NCBI GenBank assembly: GCA_008360955.1
Contig: LUCM01009038.1
Coordinates: 12,501 to 76,500 of the forward strand
Source of the DNA: Fasciolopsis buskii
Taxonomy: Eukaryota; Platyhelminthes; Trematoda; Plagiorchiida; Fasciolidae
Length of the DNA: 64,000 nucleotides
Direction: 5' to 3'
The position numbers and the translations under genes are program-made. The notes beneath the pieces were generated by a model. That model was not told the DNA's origin, searched no databases, and saw only the letters and a program-made list of their open reading frames with translations. Shown here piece by piece: positions 35,301-46,710 of this stretch. Numbering within the stretch: position 1 is the stretch's first letter; every line of letters starts with the position of its first letter.

Positions 35301-37709
35301 TCCTTCCGCTACAACCCTGCTTCAAGAAAAATTGCAAAAATACGTGAATACCACCCAGCGCCAACGAGACCACGCCGGTAACCCCTCATATATTTCATTT
35401 AGTGACCGCTGATTTTGTAAACAAATAGTGAATCGTTATAGCCGACAAAATGATATTTTCTTTGAATATTATCTAGATGAAAAACGGCCTTCAAAGGACC
35501 GGGATTTTTGTCATAAGTAGAATGGATCTTTCCGGTGCCCGAGTGCACGCTTCTAAATATTATACATCATCAAATTCAGCCCATTCACTTCAGACCTTTA
35601 TCGACAGAGCATCCTACGCTATTACCCCATTGAAATGTAATTTTTTCCTGTTTGCACCGGTGGCGATTCTAGACGGCGACTCCATCTTCGTTAAATTGAC
35701 TTGGATTGGTACAATGAAGGAATTTCACTGTTTTTTCCAAGAGTATGCCAGCTTCACTTCCACAAGACCTGATTAGATGTCTGAACGCAGTCAAATTCTG
35801 TACTCCTTGCTTTCCTGTATTCGACCCATAGAACTGTCTTGGAATTTTGGCATACACTATGGACAGAAAAATTTGCTTTAAAACTAGAACAACCGATAAA
35901 TTTGCTGTTCCCACACAATAATGGTAATCACTTCGATACTACCTCATTAGCACGTGGAAATCTGAAGATGTTTTCGTCTTCATTTGGTCACCACCTATCT
36001 TTACCTGGACTCTACCATAGTTCAGTTCAATTTACTTGAGGCACATCATTTGTGAGCGACCTGTTAATTGTTGGCCAATCGTAAAAGCTTATTTTGAAAC
36101 TGAAATATGGTCATACTTGTGATATTCAACCATGACAAGCTCCAAGTGCCCTATCTACTGGCCAAATCAGCTGGTATTAAGATTATTTGTTATTACTGTT
36201 ACGATATGAGGTCCTACCTTGGAGCTTACACGAAAGTAAAAGTTTTCATTACATTCTAAGCGGTGATGTCCCGTTCTCATATGGATAAATCTGATCCTTG
36301 GTCCCCGCATAATGCCTCAACGGTTCTCCAACGATGTGAGAACAGGACCTTATATCCGCCGTGACAAGAATCTGGTACCATTGGTCACTGAATAAATGGC
36401 TCCGAAAGCGTCACAACTGTGCACTGAAATTCCAAGATACATTCTTTCACGGACACATTAATTTTCACTCACACCGGATGGATTTCGATACCGCACAGCT
36501 GTGCCATTTTAATAGAAGTTCTCTTATCACTGAGGTAGGAACAGTTCTTCTGAATTTTGCACACTGCTTGGATATCAGATCGTGATGTCTATTTCATGCA
36601 TAACTTAGTAAGTCGCCCCCATTTTGTATTTACTCCACGGCACACGTGTGAGTTCTTTTTGAAATTCAATTAGAAGGGCTTATTCTGAGTAAACTTTGCC
36701 GTCCTTAATTAGAATTCATTATACTTCAGTCTGCCAAAATGAGACATATTCTCCAATCATTGCATAGCAAAACCAATGAGGAAGACTCCAGATTTCTTCA
36801 GAATGTCTAAGACTATATGAATCTGCTAAGTAGGATAGGGCGTTTGGAGCACGATGCATCTTGCTCCAGAAATAAGCCCGCAACCTACTTACAAAAGACA
36901 TCAATTTACAGTCTTTGTTTTTTTGTTGTCAAGGCGTCAGGTTGATCTAACCTCAAGGAGGAAATCTTGTGAATATGTCAAGTTATTAGGTTTCAAAGAC
37001 TGCAAAATGTAAATACAAGCCTGGGATCAGGCGGTCGGTCGGAGGGTAAGAAAAAATGGTACCTTTACCTTATTCAAACAGAGTGATTGCTCGAAGACAA
37101 GCCGTGGATGAAAGATCGATAACTGAATTCCAGAACTAGTCCAAATTGTCCGATTGGTTGCCAGAAGCTACGTGACATTGAGAAGTACCTAGACGGCAGA
37201 AAGGTTTTTGGTCAAACCGAATGAACCCTAGTGATCGATGCTATGTAACTGGCTTAAACCTGGCTCGGCTTCAAGGTTAAGCCACTTTAGGCACAGCTTT
37301 AAAATTAAACAAAAGCTTCCGACCAATAGGACAATGGTTTGAAATATCAGTGCGTTATAGAGCTTTGAAGCCTTTCCTAAATATTTACGTTCAATTTATG
37401 AATTACATTTAAAACTCAGCAATTCAGTTACAAGCGCATTTTGTTATCCTACACCAAAGCGGAATCTTTAGGACAAATGAAACTGCGTCAATTACGAAAA
37501 TCCATGGGTGTTGGAACGGGTTTTCTTAGGGTGTATATCCAATTCTTTTGCCATACTGTGGTTCATCAAATCCCCGAACCTTAAAAGTTCAGCTAGGGTT
37601 TGTCCGTGGAATATTTCAGTTTTATCGGTTCGACTTTGTTATTCTCGAGTAAGAAATCCACCTCGGATGCTTCCGTTGCGGTGGGTTTGATGTAACACGT
37701 GACTGGAAG
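35301..37709. other. No confident gene
   Basis: Frames at 35477-35776 (99 codons), 35669-35914 minus and 36361-36585 match nothing I recognise. Confidence 0.4.
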
Positions 37710-37750
37710 ATACGTATATATTCATATATATAAATTTAAGTATAAATATC
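37710..37750. repeat. AT-rich simple-sequence tract
   Basis: Short run of imperfect TA/TATAA repeats, of the kind that forms easily melted DNA. No further function can be read. Confidence 0.7.
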
Positions 37751-40468
37751 CGATTTCGAGGAAAGAACACGTATTTCATGACACGAGTGTTGTTGAGCCA
37801 AAGAGTAAGGGCAAGATAGGTCCCATTCACACTACTCTGCATTGTTGTTTAGGTCTGACTGACTAGACTGCCCCTTATACTAGAGAATTGTATGTGTAAA
37901 TTGATCCCCAGAACGACTCCGGCCTCCGAAATGGTCCAAACCTCATGAAGGAAGGAGATCATTTTATTAGATGCGCAATGGCCTAGTCGTTTCCCAAATA
38001 TCAATCCCTAGTAAGTGGTTAAGTTTGTGTTTAATAACGTGGCTTCAATTTCTGATCGAGACTCTAACGGGAGCTGCTCTGCACTACGATAGACTGCGAA
38101 TTCATCTACTTCCTGCACCGGGAAGTTACATCGCATCAGAGCTTCTAGTGACGATACCGCCGAGAAGCACCATCTCGCTTTGGCCGTTTTGGAAGTTGGC
38201 CATTAAGACACTGAATCTCCACCACTGCTGCTGTCCTCATTTGTGTTGTTTGTAGTGTTAAGCTTCTCAACACGACTTTCTCTATTACACCTGAGCAGCG
38301 ACACTGCCGCGTACCCACATGACTTAGTACGATTGTTGTTCCCGATTGTGCGTCATTTTATGAATCGCCCGAAATGCAGCTGTATGTAGCATTCAGTTAG
38401 CAGACAAACATAACTCGGCCGCCTCCAGAAAAATCCATGTCCTGTGAATTAATAAGACAACGACTACAGACTGTAAAGCGCAAGGAAGTATCAGGCTCAC
38501 CTGGTGAACAGGTACGATTAGATGCAAGCGCTGCTAATACACCTAAATCCTTAACTGCGACCTTTGCCTGATCTCTCGTCGCTTGAATGCCTTTAGCAAT
38601 CAACCGTACTTCTGAGTGGATGCGATCACCACGAAAAAATCCATGATTTATGCTTATGAGTCGGTTGACTGCATTGTACAAAAGGTGCCACTGGGTTCGG
38701 TTAGATTAGAATACTCAGTATCGACGATGCAAATCTCTTGAACGCTAGGAAATTCGCGGAGGCCCCGTGTATTAGTGGACATCGTATAAAAATTGTCAGA
38801 TTAAAGCTGGCGACGTGCATACCTCATGGTTTCTTGGTGCATATTTGTAGTAGTTTTAATCCGTTGGTCTGGATGATATGCACTAATCGAGTTTCACTGA
38901 GTTCGAGGGGATACAAAGTTTGAAAAGCAGACAAACAGGATGGAACTCGTGAGAATGAATTGAACGTAGTCATTGACATTCTTATTGCCTAACAGGATCC
39001 CATTGCTCACCGTCGGAAGAAAACAAAGGCGTTTACAGTATCCATCATGGAGGTGATCCAGGCGTTCTGCTACACGCAGTAGTTTTTCGGTCGTTTCTCG
39101 ATGTCATGCTACCCAATTTCGATGTGGTTTTGTGGGTGCAGCTGATAGTGAACCATTTTGTAAACCGATTTCACGAAATAACCCATCGTCACATTCGTTC
39201 GCTCGTCCAGGTTGCAAACTATTCGCGCGGCAGTTGACAGAACAGGGAACATCAGCTGGCCAATACTGAGCTGATAATGATTGCCATTAAGGGTATGGAA
39301 AATAACAAATAACAGAAATGATGCACAAAACGTTTGTTGTCAGTTGCGTGTTTTGCTTGCTGATGGATGATCAAAATTTCCTCAAAAGCATCTGAAACGG
39401 TTTCGTGGTTATTACTTCTTGTCAATCATGTGTACCCGGTGCTTTCCGGCCCAGTCATCCTCATACTTGCGCACTCCGGCAAATTACCATATGATTCTTA
39501 AACGGATTCATCATTCACGCAAGCTCCTAGAGATCATGAGTTTCTAGTGCCAGTGCACACATTTCCATGTTTCCTCGAACAATACGTGCATTGTCGTTCT
39601 TTGCTAATTCTTGAGCCAGTAATACCTCTTTTACATTCGACACTATTCTCATTCGTTCAGAAATCTGTGTTAGGAATATTCTATCACAATGATGGAATTG
39701 ATTTGTGGAACAGATCCAAACTTTCCGAGGTAACTGCCGATATAGTAAGATTCATCCAGCCGACATACACGGGAGAATTATCATTTCTCACTGCCGATAA
39801 CTTATTCATTCGAACAAACTGCACACAAACACGGACTGTTGGACGTCAACGAAGTCGTCAGTTTGAGTTATCTTATCACTTATTGTTTACTTGCAAAAAA
39901 TAAGCCTTCATATTAAGTTGATCAGGGTGTCATACTCAACAATCGAGTCAATAAGATCATGGAGAAGACCAACTATTTAACCATGCAACAGAGAACAAAA
40001 TTAGGAATAAAACTGATATAGCACGGACAACCGGTATTTTTGAGACTGGTCGTCGATGCCCATTTGGTACGCATCCTGACTAAGCACTGTACCATTTCTG
40101 GTTCTCTTTTTCGCTCCTCCCCGTCTATCCTGGACGTTTATCGGAGAATAGAAGAATTTGTAGATTAGCAGTCACACGAGTCATGCAGGACGGTCACCGA
40201 ATAAACCAATTTGCTAGCGTTGGAAGGGAAAACAATTTTGGTGATCAGTTCAGCAAGTGAGTTGGTCGGAATTTTAGCCGGAAAAGCGCTGTAATCAGTT
40301 TAATTTTTGGCCATCAAACAGCATGTACTGTTAACGGAACTAACGAACGAAGGAGGTTAGGAGATCTTGCAATATATATAGAGGAAAGATTATATGTATT
40401 AAGAGGCTAGAAGGTGTACACTGAGTTATAACGCTTATTGTGAGGTTTCGATCCAAACTAGGAGTCGT
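37751..40468. other. No confident gene
   Basis: The minus frame at 38681-38397 ends in DMDFSGGGRVMFVC, which faintly recalls the GGGV strand of LINE endonucleases, but nothing around it confirms this. The plus frame at 39547-39903 (118 codons) has no recognised motif. Confidence 0.4.
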
Positions 40469-40493
40469 TTATATATACATATATATATATACT
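40469..40493. repeat. (TA)n simple repeat
   Basis: A TATATATACATATATATATATA-like tract, nearly self-complementary. Confidence 0.8.
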
Positions 40494-41542
40494 GTATGGA
40501 CCCTTTCTGAAAACTGGTCGGAATACGGATCTTCTTAATTTCTATACATATTCACTGCGAAGTAAATGGAAAGGAAGGTAGAATACTGCGAAAAACTGGA
40601 ATGCTGCTAGGACAGGCCACTAGTTAGGGGGTGGCAACCTCTCGAAAGAATCCCTTGTGGGGACTTTCCTCGCGCAAACAAACCCACCCGAGATCACTTG
40701 GCAGATAAATTGTCTCGTTGTACGATATCCACACCGCTGATACCACGAGGACGCTGGCCAACAAACTGAAACTTTTAGGAACTCTATAAAACTAAAGAAG
40801 GGTCAGCAAAGAAGAACGGAAGAAATATGTTTATGAAAGAAGATGATAATGTTTTGCTAGACGTTTAAGTGCATTAGTACTTTTACTTGGAAAGTTAGCC
40901 CACTCAACTATTTTATGGCGTTGGAAATGTCAAATGACTACCGGAGATGGTTGTGAATATTTGCACCGATAGGAATCTTCATGAGATTCTTATCGCTGAA
41001 CATGACGTCTGAATCACAAACAATGAGACGTTCACGATCTAAACGCCAAACTCAGCGATCCAGATCTCAAGGATACCACTCCAGGGTTCTGTCGCTATCA
41101 TTCTGGTTAGACATATTGGGCTATACCACGGTAAGTGGATCTCTGGAAGCTAACGAAGAAGCAGATGATTAAGCGGACCGGAGTAGAGAGGAGTGATATT
41201 AAAATGTAAAGTTACTTTACATCACTGTAGATGTGTCTTGGCCCACTGGCTAGGACTTGGCCTGTGTTTGTTTAAAATAGTTATCATGCATGTCAAATGT
41301 TCTCTTACACAGGCGCTTTTTCAAGTCCCTTGCGTTTCACTGAATTTTTGGGATTTTGGACAGAATAGCAAAAACTGAATTGAAAACTTGCTTGTGTAGG
41401 CTTGTGGACGCCAAAGAAAGCATCGAGCAACATGCGCGGCCGCTTCCAGACATTATTCACTGAACGGAATGCCCACACGACCTACTTTATCTACATAGTT
41501 ATGTTCCATTTTTGGGGAAGATTGACAGACACCAGGACAAAA
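40494..41542. other. No gene recognised
   Basis: An arginine/serine-rich frame at 40981-41172 has no support beyond its openness. Confidence 0.4.
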
Positions 41543-41692
41543 TGATGTAAGGAGTGCATCAAAAAATCGATGCGCCATGTATTTGTTGATTGTAAAACTT
41601 TTCTTGAGAAAGACTAACCACGGTAGTCGAAACGTTGGCGCATTGCATCTACCAACAACGCTGTGTCATTAACATAATATCATTCATAATTG
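41543..41692 (+). repeat. Hairpin-GAAACGT repeat with leader, copy A (Penelope-end-like)
   Basis: A leader (41546-41592, GTAAGGAGTGCATCAAAAA at its start) is followed by a block at 41605-41690. The block has TTGAGAA, a perfect 5-bp hairpin (GACTA, 7-base loop, TAGTC), then GAAAC, then GTTGG...CCAAC, a second 5-bp stem. This layout, with a TGAxGA-like box, a stem, GAAAC and a second stem, resembles the hammerhead-like motif at the ends of Penelope-like retroelements. One core base (the G of CTGANGA) is replaced and no clear cleavage triplet is present, so I do not claim activity. The related copy at 54.4 kb holds the block in reverse relative to the leader. Confidence 0.5.
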
Positions 41693-41809
41693 AAGACTGA
41701 CAGAGTTACCTCATCAGGCTTACCCGAAGTCAGCTAGACATGTTGAGCTCTCCCTTCTACAAGAAAGTTGATCACGTGTCAATACCGATGAAAACGTAGT
41801 TTATCTTGT

Positions 41810-43625
41810 TGGATGCGATGTTTTCAGGAGCGAGCGTCGTTAAAATTTGGAAATCAAAGGAGGAGGTTTCGTCGGTGTCTATTTCTTGTAAGTGGCGTTA
41901 AATATTCTATTTTAACCGCTTCGAGATCAACTGCATCTCTGTTAATTGCAAAGCACGTTTACTTAGTGCATTTAGGTACATTGCTTTTGTTAGTGTTTAC
42001 ATTTCTGATGCCACCGAATTTAGAAAACTTGTAGATAAACTATTCAGCCATCCCAGTACTTGCACAAGTCATTTGTTATGCTTTTTTTGGTGACTTTAAA
42101 AGATTTGATGGTCCTTTCGTATCACTTCTTGATTGTCTCAGTCTTGTACAGTGTCTTGCACTTAATGATGCATACTAGACCTCGCTTTAGTCAATTTTCT
42201 CAACATGTTCTGTATCTTCTAGCTTGCTCTTATGGAAATGTCTCTGCTTCTTTACCACAGGGTTTATTGCAAAAGTAATTCCTCAAAACAATGCATTTTC
42301 TCCACTCTCATTGTGACTAGGAGTGCTGCTTGATATGTTATGGTCCAGCGACTTTACAGTCTTCGACTTCTAAGCAAATCGCAATACCGTGAGCATCTGC
42401 CCGATTACGTTCACTTCTGATAAGTTGCTTGCTGTCTGCTGATGCATATGATGTCCGACCTGACTGATTTCCTTCTCTCGTAATTTAAGTGGCTTTGTCG
42501 AGTTAGCGAAAGAGCGTACAAGGATGGCAAACCGTCAAATGTCTCATTATCGCTTTCAAAATTGAGGTTAGGGAGCTGAACGCAGTACATGCGGATAGTC
42601 GCTTGGATAATAAAAGCTGCCGCGGGATTTGATAGCTCGAATGAAGTCAGAACCCTGTCATCCATTCATTCCCTGTCTTTGGATGTTTTCAAAAGTGTTG
42701 ATATCTCTTTCAATTTTGGCGTGTTTAACGGTAATTATCCATATTCACTAACCGCCCACAGTTAGCAATCAATAACGAATAAATACAAAATGATTCTTCG
42801 GCCCGTTTCTTCGGAATGGATTTGAACCATAATCCTTATTGGACAAAACATATAGAGTATGTGTTCTCCCAGATGAGCGAACTTTCCACTCTGTCTTTCC
42901 TCTGAGAAAGCTAAGGGTTTGTTATCTCCCTCTGGCTCTAATGCTTGCTGACTCTCCTCCCGACTTAAAATAGAGGAATTTTACTCTTATGGTGATTCCC
43001 TTGAAACTTCTTGCATGTTGCAATGGAATTAAGGAAGATGCAGTTGCTGATTTCATTATCCAAAAACATTTTGATACCTTTGATGCATTTTCGGACAATT
43101 TCCTATCCAGCACTAATCACTGTCATCAAGCAGCCCGGTCCGAGGTCTATTCTCACGTTACAACGAATTCCACTTTCAGACTCCTCACTTTTCACAACTT
43201 TACTTATGGGAATAGTCAATTTTGGTTTAAAGTCATCTTTACTGTTATTCATGTTTTTTCAAACTACTTATTTCATCAAAATGCTTCTTGTTTATTTTTC
43301 CCGGTTTCCCCCAAGTATTTGTTGTTTCCTTTGTTTGTATCGGCTGAAATGTCTCCGCATACAGATGCATAAAAGTTCTCGTTGGTCAAAATACTCAGAC
43401 AGCAATGCCACAGAGAGCTCGGGACAAATATTTGAGGTCTGCAAAGAATTAGATGACATGGAACAGAATGGAACGATGATGGAAAGTCTTAAAAAGCGAA
43501 CAGCACAAATTTTGCAGATGACTCTACGGTTTTGATAACAGGATGACCAGTTGGCTGAAAGAGTGCGCACACAAAAGCCGACTTCGCTATCCTAAATCAA
43601 CCCGGTGACTTGCTCTTTGCCAGGT
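41810..43625 (+). mobile_element. Decayed LINE: endonuclease, linker and RT active-site box
   Basis: The plus strand begins with CDVFRSERR, a stop, then LEIKGGGFVGVYFL (41815-41885), the R-DR...GGGVxxYv strand of a LINE endonuclease. ASVYISDATEFRKLVDKLF and FFGDFKRFDGPFVSLLDC (42078-42130) follow, with the catalytic GDFN read here as GDFK. Further on, DAFSDNFLSS (43075-43115) fits the KAxxFxxxFxS linker block. Near 43505-43540 a frame reads NFADDSTVLITG, the RT aspartate box, with TSWLKECAHKS after it. Several stops and frame changes separate the parts. A tRNA-like sequence lies within the linker at 42.8 kb. RT motifs between linker and FADD are not clear. Confidence 0.58.
42811..42890 (-). 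repeat. tRNA-like sequence (pseudo-tRNA or SINE head)
   Basis: On the minus strand there is a perfect B box GGTTCAAATCC (complement near 42817-42828) with a 4-bp stem (ATGG/CCAT) around the 7-base loop. A D-arm-like GTTC...GAAC stem with a GGG in the loop and an anticodon-arm-like ACAT/ATGT hairpin also occur. GGAA and TTCC ends partly pair. The stems are short and one is mismatched, so it is more likely a tRNA pseudogene or SINE head than a working tRNA. It sits within the plus-strand LINE at 41.81-43.63 kb. Confidence 0.38.
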
Positions 43626-46520
43626 GGATCCTCTTGCTTTAGTGATGTTGCAGTCACTGCTGTCGATTGTGATTTGTGTAAAGAAGAACGCACCGTTGAT
43701 ACAAATGGTGACATGATAGATGACCTGGTTTCAGACAGTGGAATAACGAATTAGTAGAACCCAGTGAAGATGTACTCAATTACAATATATCTTAGGGGCT
43801 GTAAATACGTCTACCATTCAAAGAACACAGGTTGTTATATCTAGTCAGTGGACTTTTCACAAAAGCGGAAAGAAGGCTATTGAATTTAGGTTGCCTACGT
43901 TGTGCATTGGTAGGCTGCTTAAAGATTCAGTAGTCTAATAAGGGTACTTTTGCAAAGTCGGTGACCTCAGTGAATGCATACTCTTCCAAAACTTATAGAT
44001 CGACAGATGTGTTGGTTGACCGGTGAGGTCCAAAGAGTCATCAGCCAGTTGCATGCCAATAATGAAGGACATGACAGCGAACCGTGAGCAGTGACAATTT
44101 TTTTTCAAATCGGAATCATTGAAAAATGTGTCTTAGTTACAATTGAATGGCTACGAAGACGTTGTCCTCTTTCCCCGCTCCTATAAGATTCACTGTATAT
44201 TTGCCTTGTACATTCATTCTTGAAGAGTATACTGTGGTGACATAAACACTGATCACTGGGACTCTCCCTGGACACTCCAAAAGGATAAACAACTATTGGT
44301 TAACTTTACTCACAGGCAGCAGAACAAAGATCCATGAGATGTAGCTTTCTGGGGCAGTTGGTAACCACAGATAACAAAATAGACGTACAGACTTCCAATT
44401 CGTGTATCGATCGTCCCCTGAGTTTTACTAGCCACATCCACATACTGAAGTTCATCCCACTGTACATAAAAGATCCCCAACATGCCCTTGGAATTGTTTG
44501 ACCATATATGGGACTTTGCCCCCGTTATAACCCATATGAGAACCGTATGAACGACACGATCTAGTTGTGCTGTTGTAAACCTACCTTACCATCACAAATG
44601 AGTGCAGTCCCTGCGCGTTAAGCGAAGGCCAAAAACGATTCATTGGAAACATTTGTCTCTAAACTTACACTCTCATTTAGCTGTAAGCATATCCCAGTGT
44701 CTAATATTAATAAATAAAGTAACATCAGCCGTTTAAGAATTGCCCTCTAGGAAGTCGTCACACATGAAAGCTTCCTTGCACAGCTTAATACGCTTTCTTT
44801 GTATAGTGTTTTCATTTTGCTTATGCGTGTTTCCCAGAACCGGTTGTTGTTTGGTGTTTTAGCTATGAGAGAATACGCAAATTTGAAAGCGTTGATCAGA
44901 TGCGAATGACCACTCTATAATTAGTCAGTTGCCTCACAGTACGTAGATTCTTGGTCATTTCAATTATATTCAAGCGTCTGTAATACGCTTCTATACGTGG
45001 TTGTGCGATGAGATCCAGAATGTTTGTGTGGTGGCAATTTCATGACCAGTAGACAACAATAATCCAACAAAACAGATGCAGCGTAAATAAGAAACTGATC
45101 AACATGAATGCTTTTCAGCCGATGTTGCTTTGAAAGTCATGGGGCCTACGTGTACAACTGTGCAAGAACAGTGTCCATGCAACTTATCAATAAACCACGC
45201 ACACAAACTACTTATGCCGGTAGGATTGACGGGTAAATAGCCAGTTCATGTTTGTACTGATTTATTGGGTTCAATTTTATACCGCTTGCATTCTGTCAAT
45301 GGCTAATGAGATGCTAATTTGTCATTTTCCTTGTAGGCTCGTACGGAACATTTGCCAGGCTTAGACGAGGAAAAATGTGAAAGTTTTTTTATTTGACAAA
45401 AACAAAAGGCTGATTTCTACCGGTTTCTAGAGTAAAATGTTTTGCATTGAAAAATTCACATGCTCGTTACGCTGCTCGCATGTACCCATTTAACGGTGAA
45501 TATTTTAAGTGAATCGCTACTTTTCTGCGGTGAACGGGATAGAAAATGTTGACGATTTGCAACAGCTTTCGATTTGGACGAGAAAATCTGCATTTAGCTC
45601 TTTACAAATTGTCCTTGGTCAGTGTTCATCTGACGAACTGAATGACATCCGAATTTATGCGCAAAACATCGATGAAAAAAGCGTTGAAACGAAACACTAG
45701 AGCACATGAATGATACACTATTTGAAATCCTAGAAGCTCTAAGAGGCTGCTTTTTTCTTGTTCCAACCAAAGACATCCAAGACCGTTAGTTACTGCATTA
45801 TTTGGTACTTATCTCAAGTAGGCTGTTGGCCTAGCAGTTGGAATTCTACTCCAATTTGTCACCCTATTTTTAAGCCCAGTCAAGATTGGATGTCGACAAA
45901 ACCTACTCATGTTTCCTAAATGGAATGTAACTTGGTTCCCTGGATTTTTGGTCTACTGAATGGTGACCATACATGAACAGTAGTTCGAAAGTCGAAGTAA
46001 AATGTCTCTACTCGTCAGCTTATGCAGGCAGCTCGGTGCAGAGTAAAGCTGAGACCATGCAGTATTCGTTATGTCGTTTGCCGCTCACAAAGATGTCGGA
46101 ATATGGTTCAGATAAAAATGTGGAGGTATTAATTCAAGGTCTTTCATCTCTTACTCATCATAAAGAGATATACCATTATATGGAACCAAACCTATCAGAA
46201 AAAGTTTAGTGGGAAGGTGGGAGTTTATCGCAACAGATATTCCCCAATTAGTTCAAGAACAGTTTCTTCTGAATTCCAATACATCTGGCAATACTAAAAG
46301 CCGTAATGAAATCACGAGTCATTCAGATGAATGAGTTACTGAAAGCAAGCACTCAGTATGAATCCCAAGATGATCGAGCTATGTGCTACCGGGGCAGATT
46401 TTTTGGTAAGAAGCAAGCCTAAATTCTGGTAAATGGAACTTCCAATCTGACTATTAGCATACTGGAACAGTGCATTTGTTATGTTGTCACACTCTTTGCA
46501 ATGACACCAGTTTTGGACAT
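43626..46520. other. No confident gene
   Basis: A short acidic frame follows a fair splice acceptor near 43622 but ends after about 44 codons and adjoins a LINE. Frames at 45509-45700 and 45973-46209 (rich in Ser, Glu and Lys) match nothing I recognise. Confidence 0.35.
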
Positions 46521-46710
46521 TATTTTCCCAGGTGATTAGAGTAATTTTTCATTTGGAAGTAAGCCAACATTTTGCTGATAAAATAGCTGTTGCTTCTGAA
46601 ACAGATCCGACCGAAATAATAGCAAACTTGAAAGCAGAACAAACACAAAAATTCGGAAACAACCATCTACCAGCATTGCGTCTTGATAGCTATTCCTTCG
46701 AGCATTAATT
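46521..46710 (+). pseudogene. Possible retroelement-derived frame
   Basis: After a fair acceptor-like site (TTATTTTCCCAG, ending near 46532) the frame reads QHFADKIAVASETDPTEI, then LKAEQTQKFG, then LPALRLDSYSF and stops. FADKIAVAS could be an RT FADD box with the second aspartate changed. Alternatively LPALRLDSYSF could be the LPxLxLPxFxG block of a BEL-type gag. The two readings conflict and neither has flanking support. Confidence 0.22.

Noticed and set aside
38397..38681. Minus frame ending in a GGGRVMFVC stretch, resembling the GGGV strand of LINE endonucleases
   Set aside because: No GDFN, SDH or DR block lies at the expected distance on either side.
43011..43535. A 174-codon plus frame with a charged C-terminal part that looked like an exon
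   Set aside because: The neighbouring frame at 43505-43540 reads NFADDSTVLITG, an RT active-site box, so the region is better explained as a decayed LINE.
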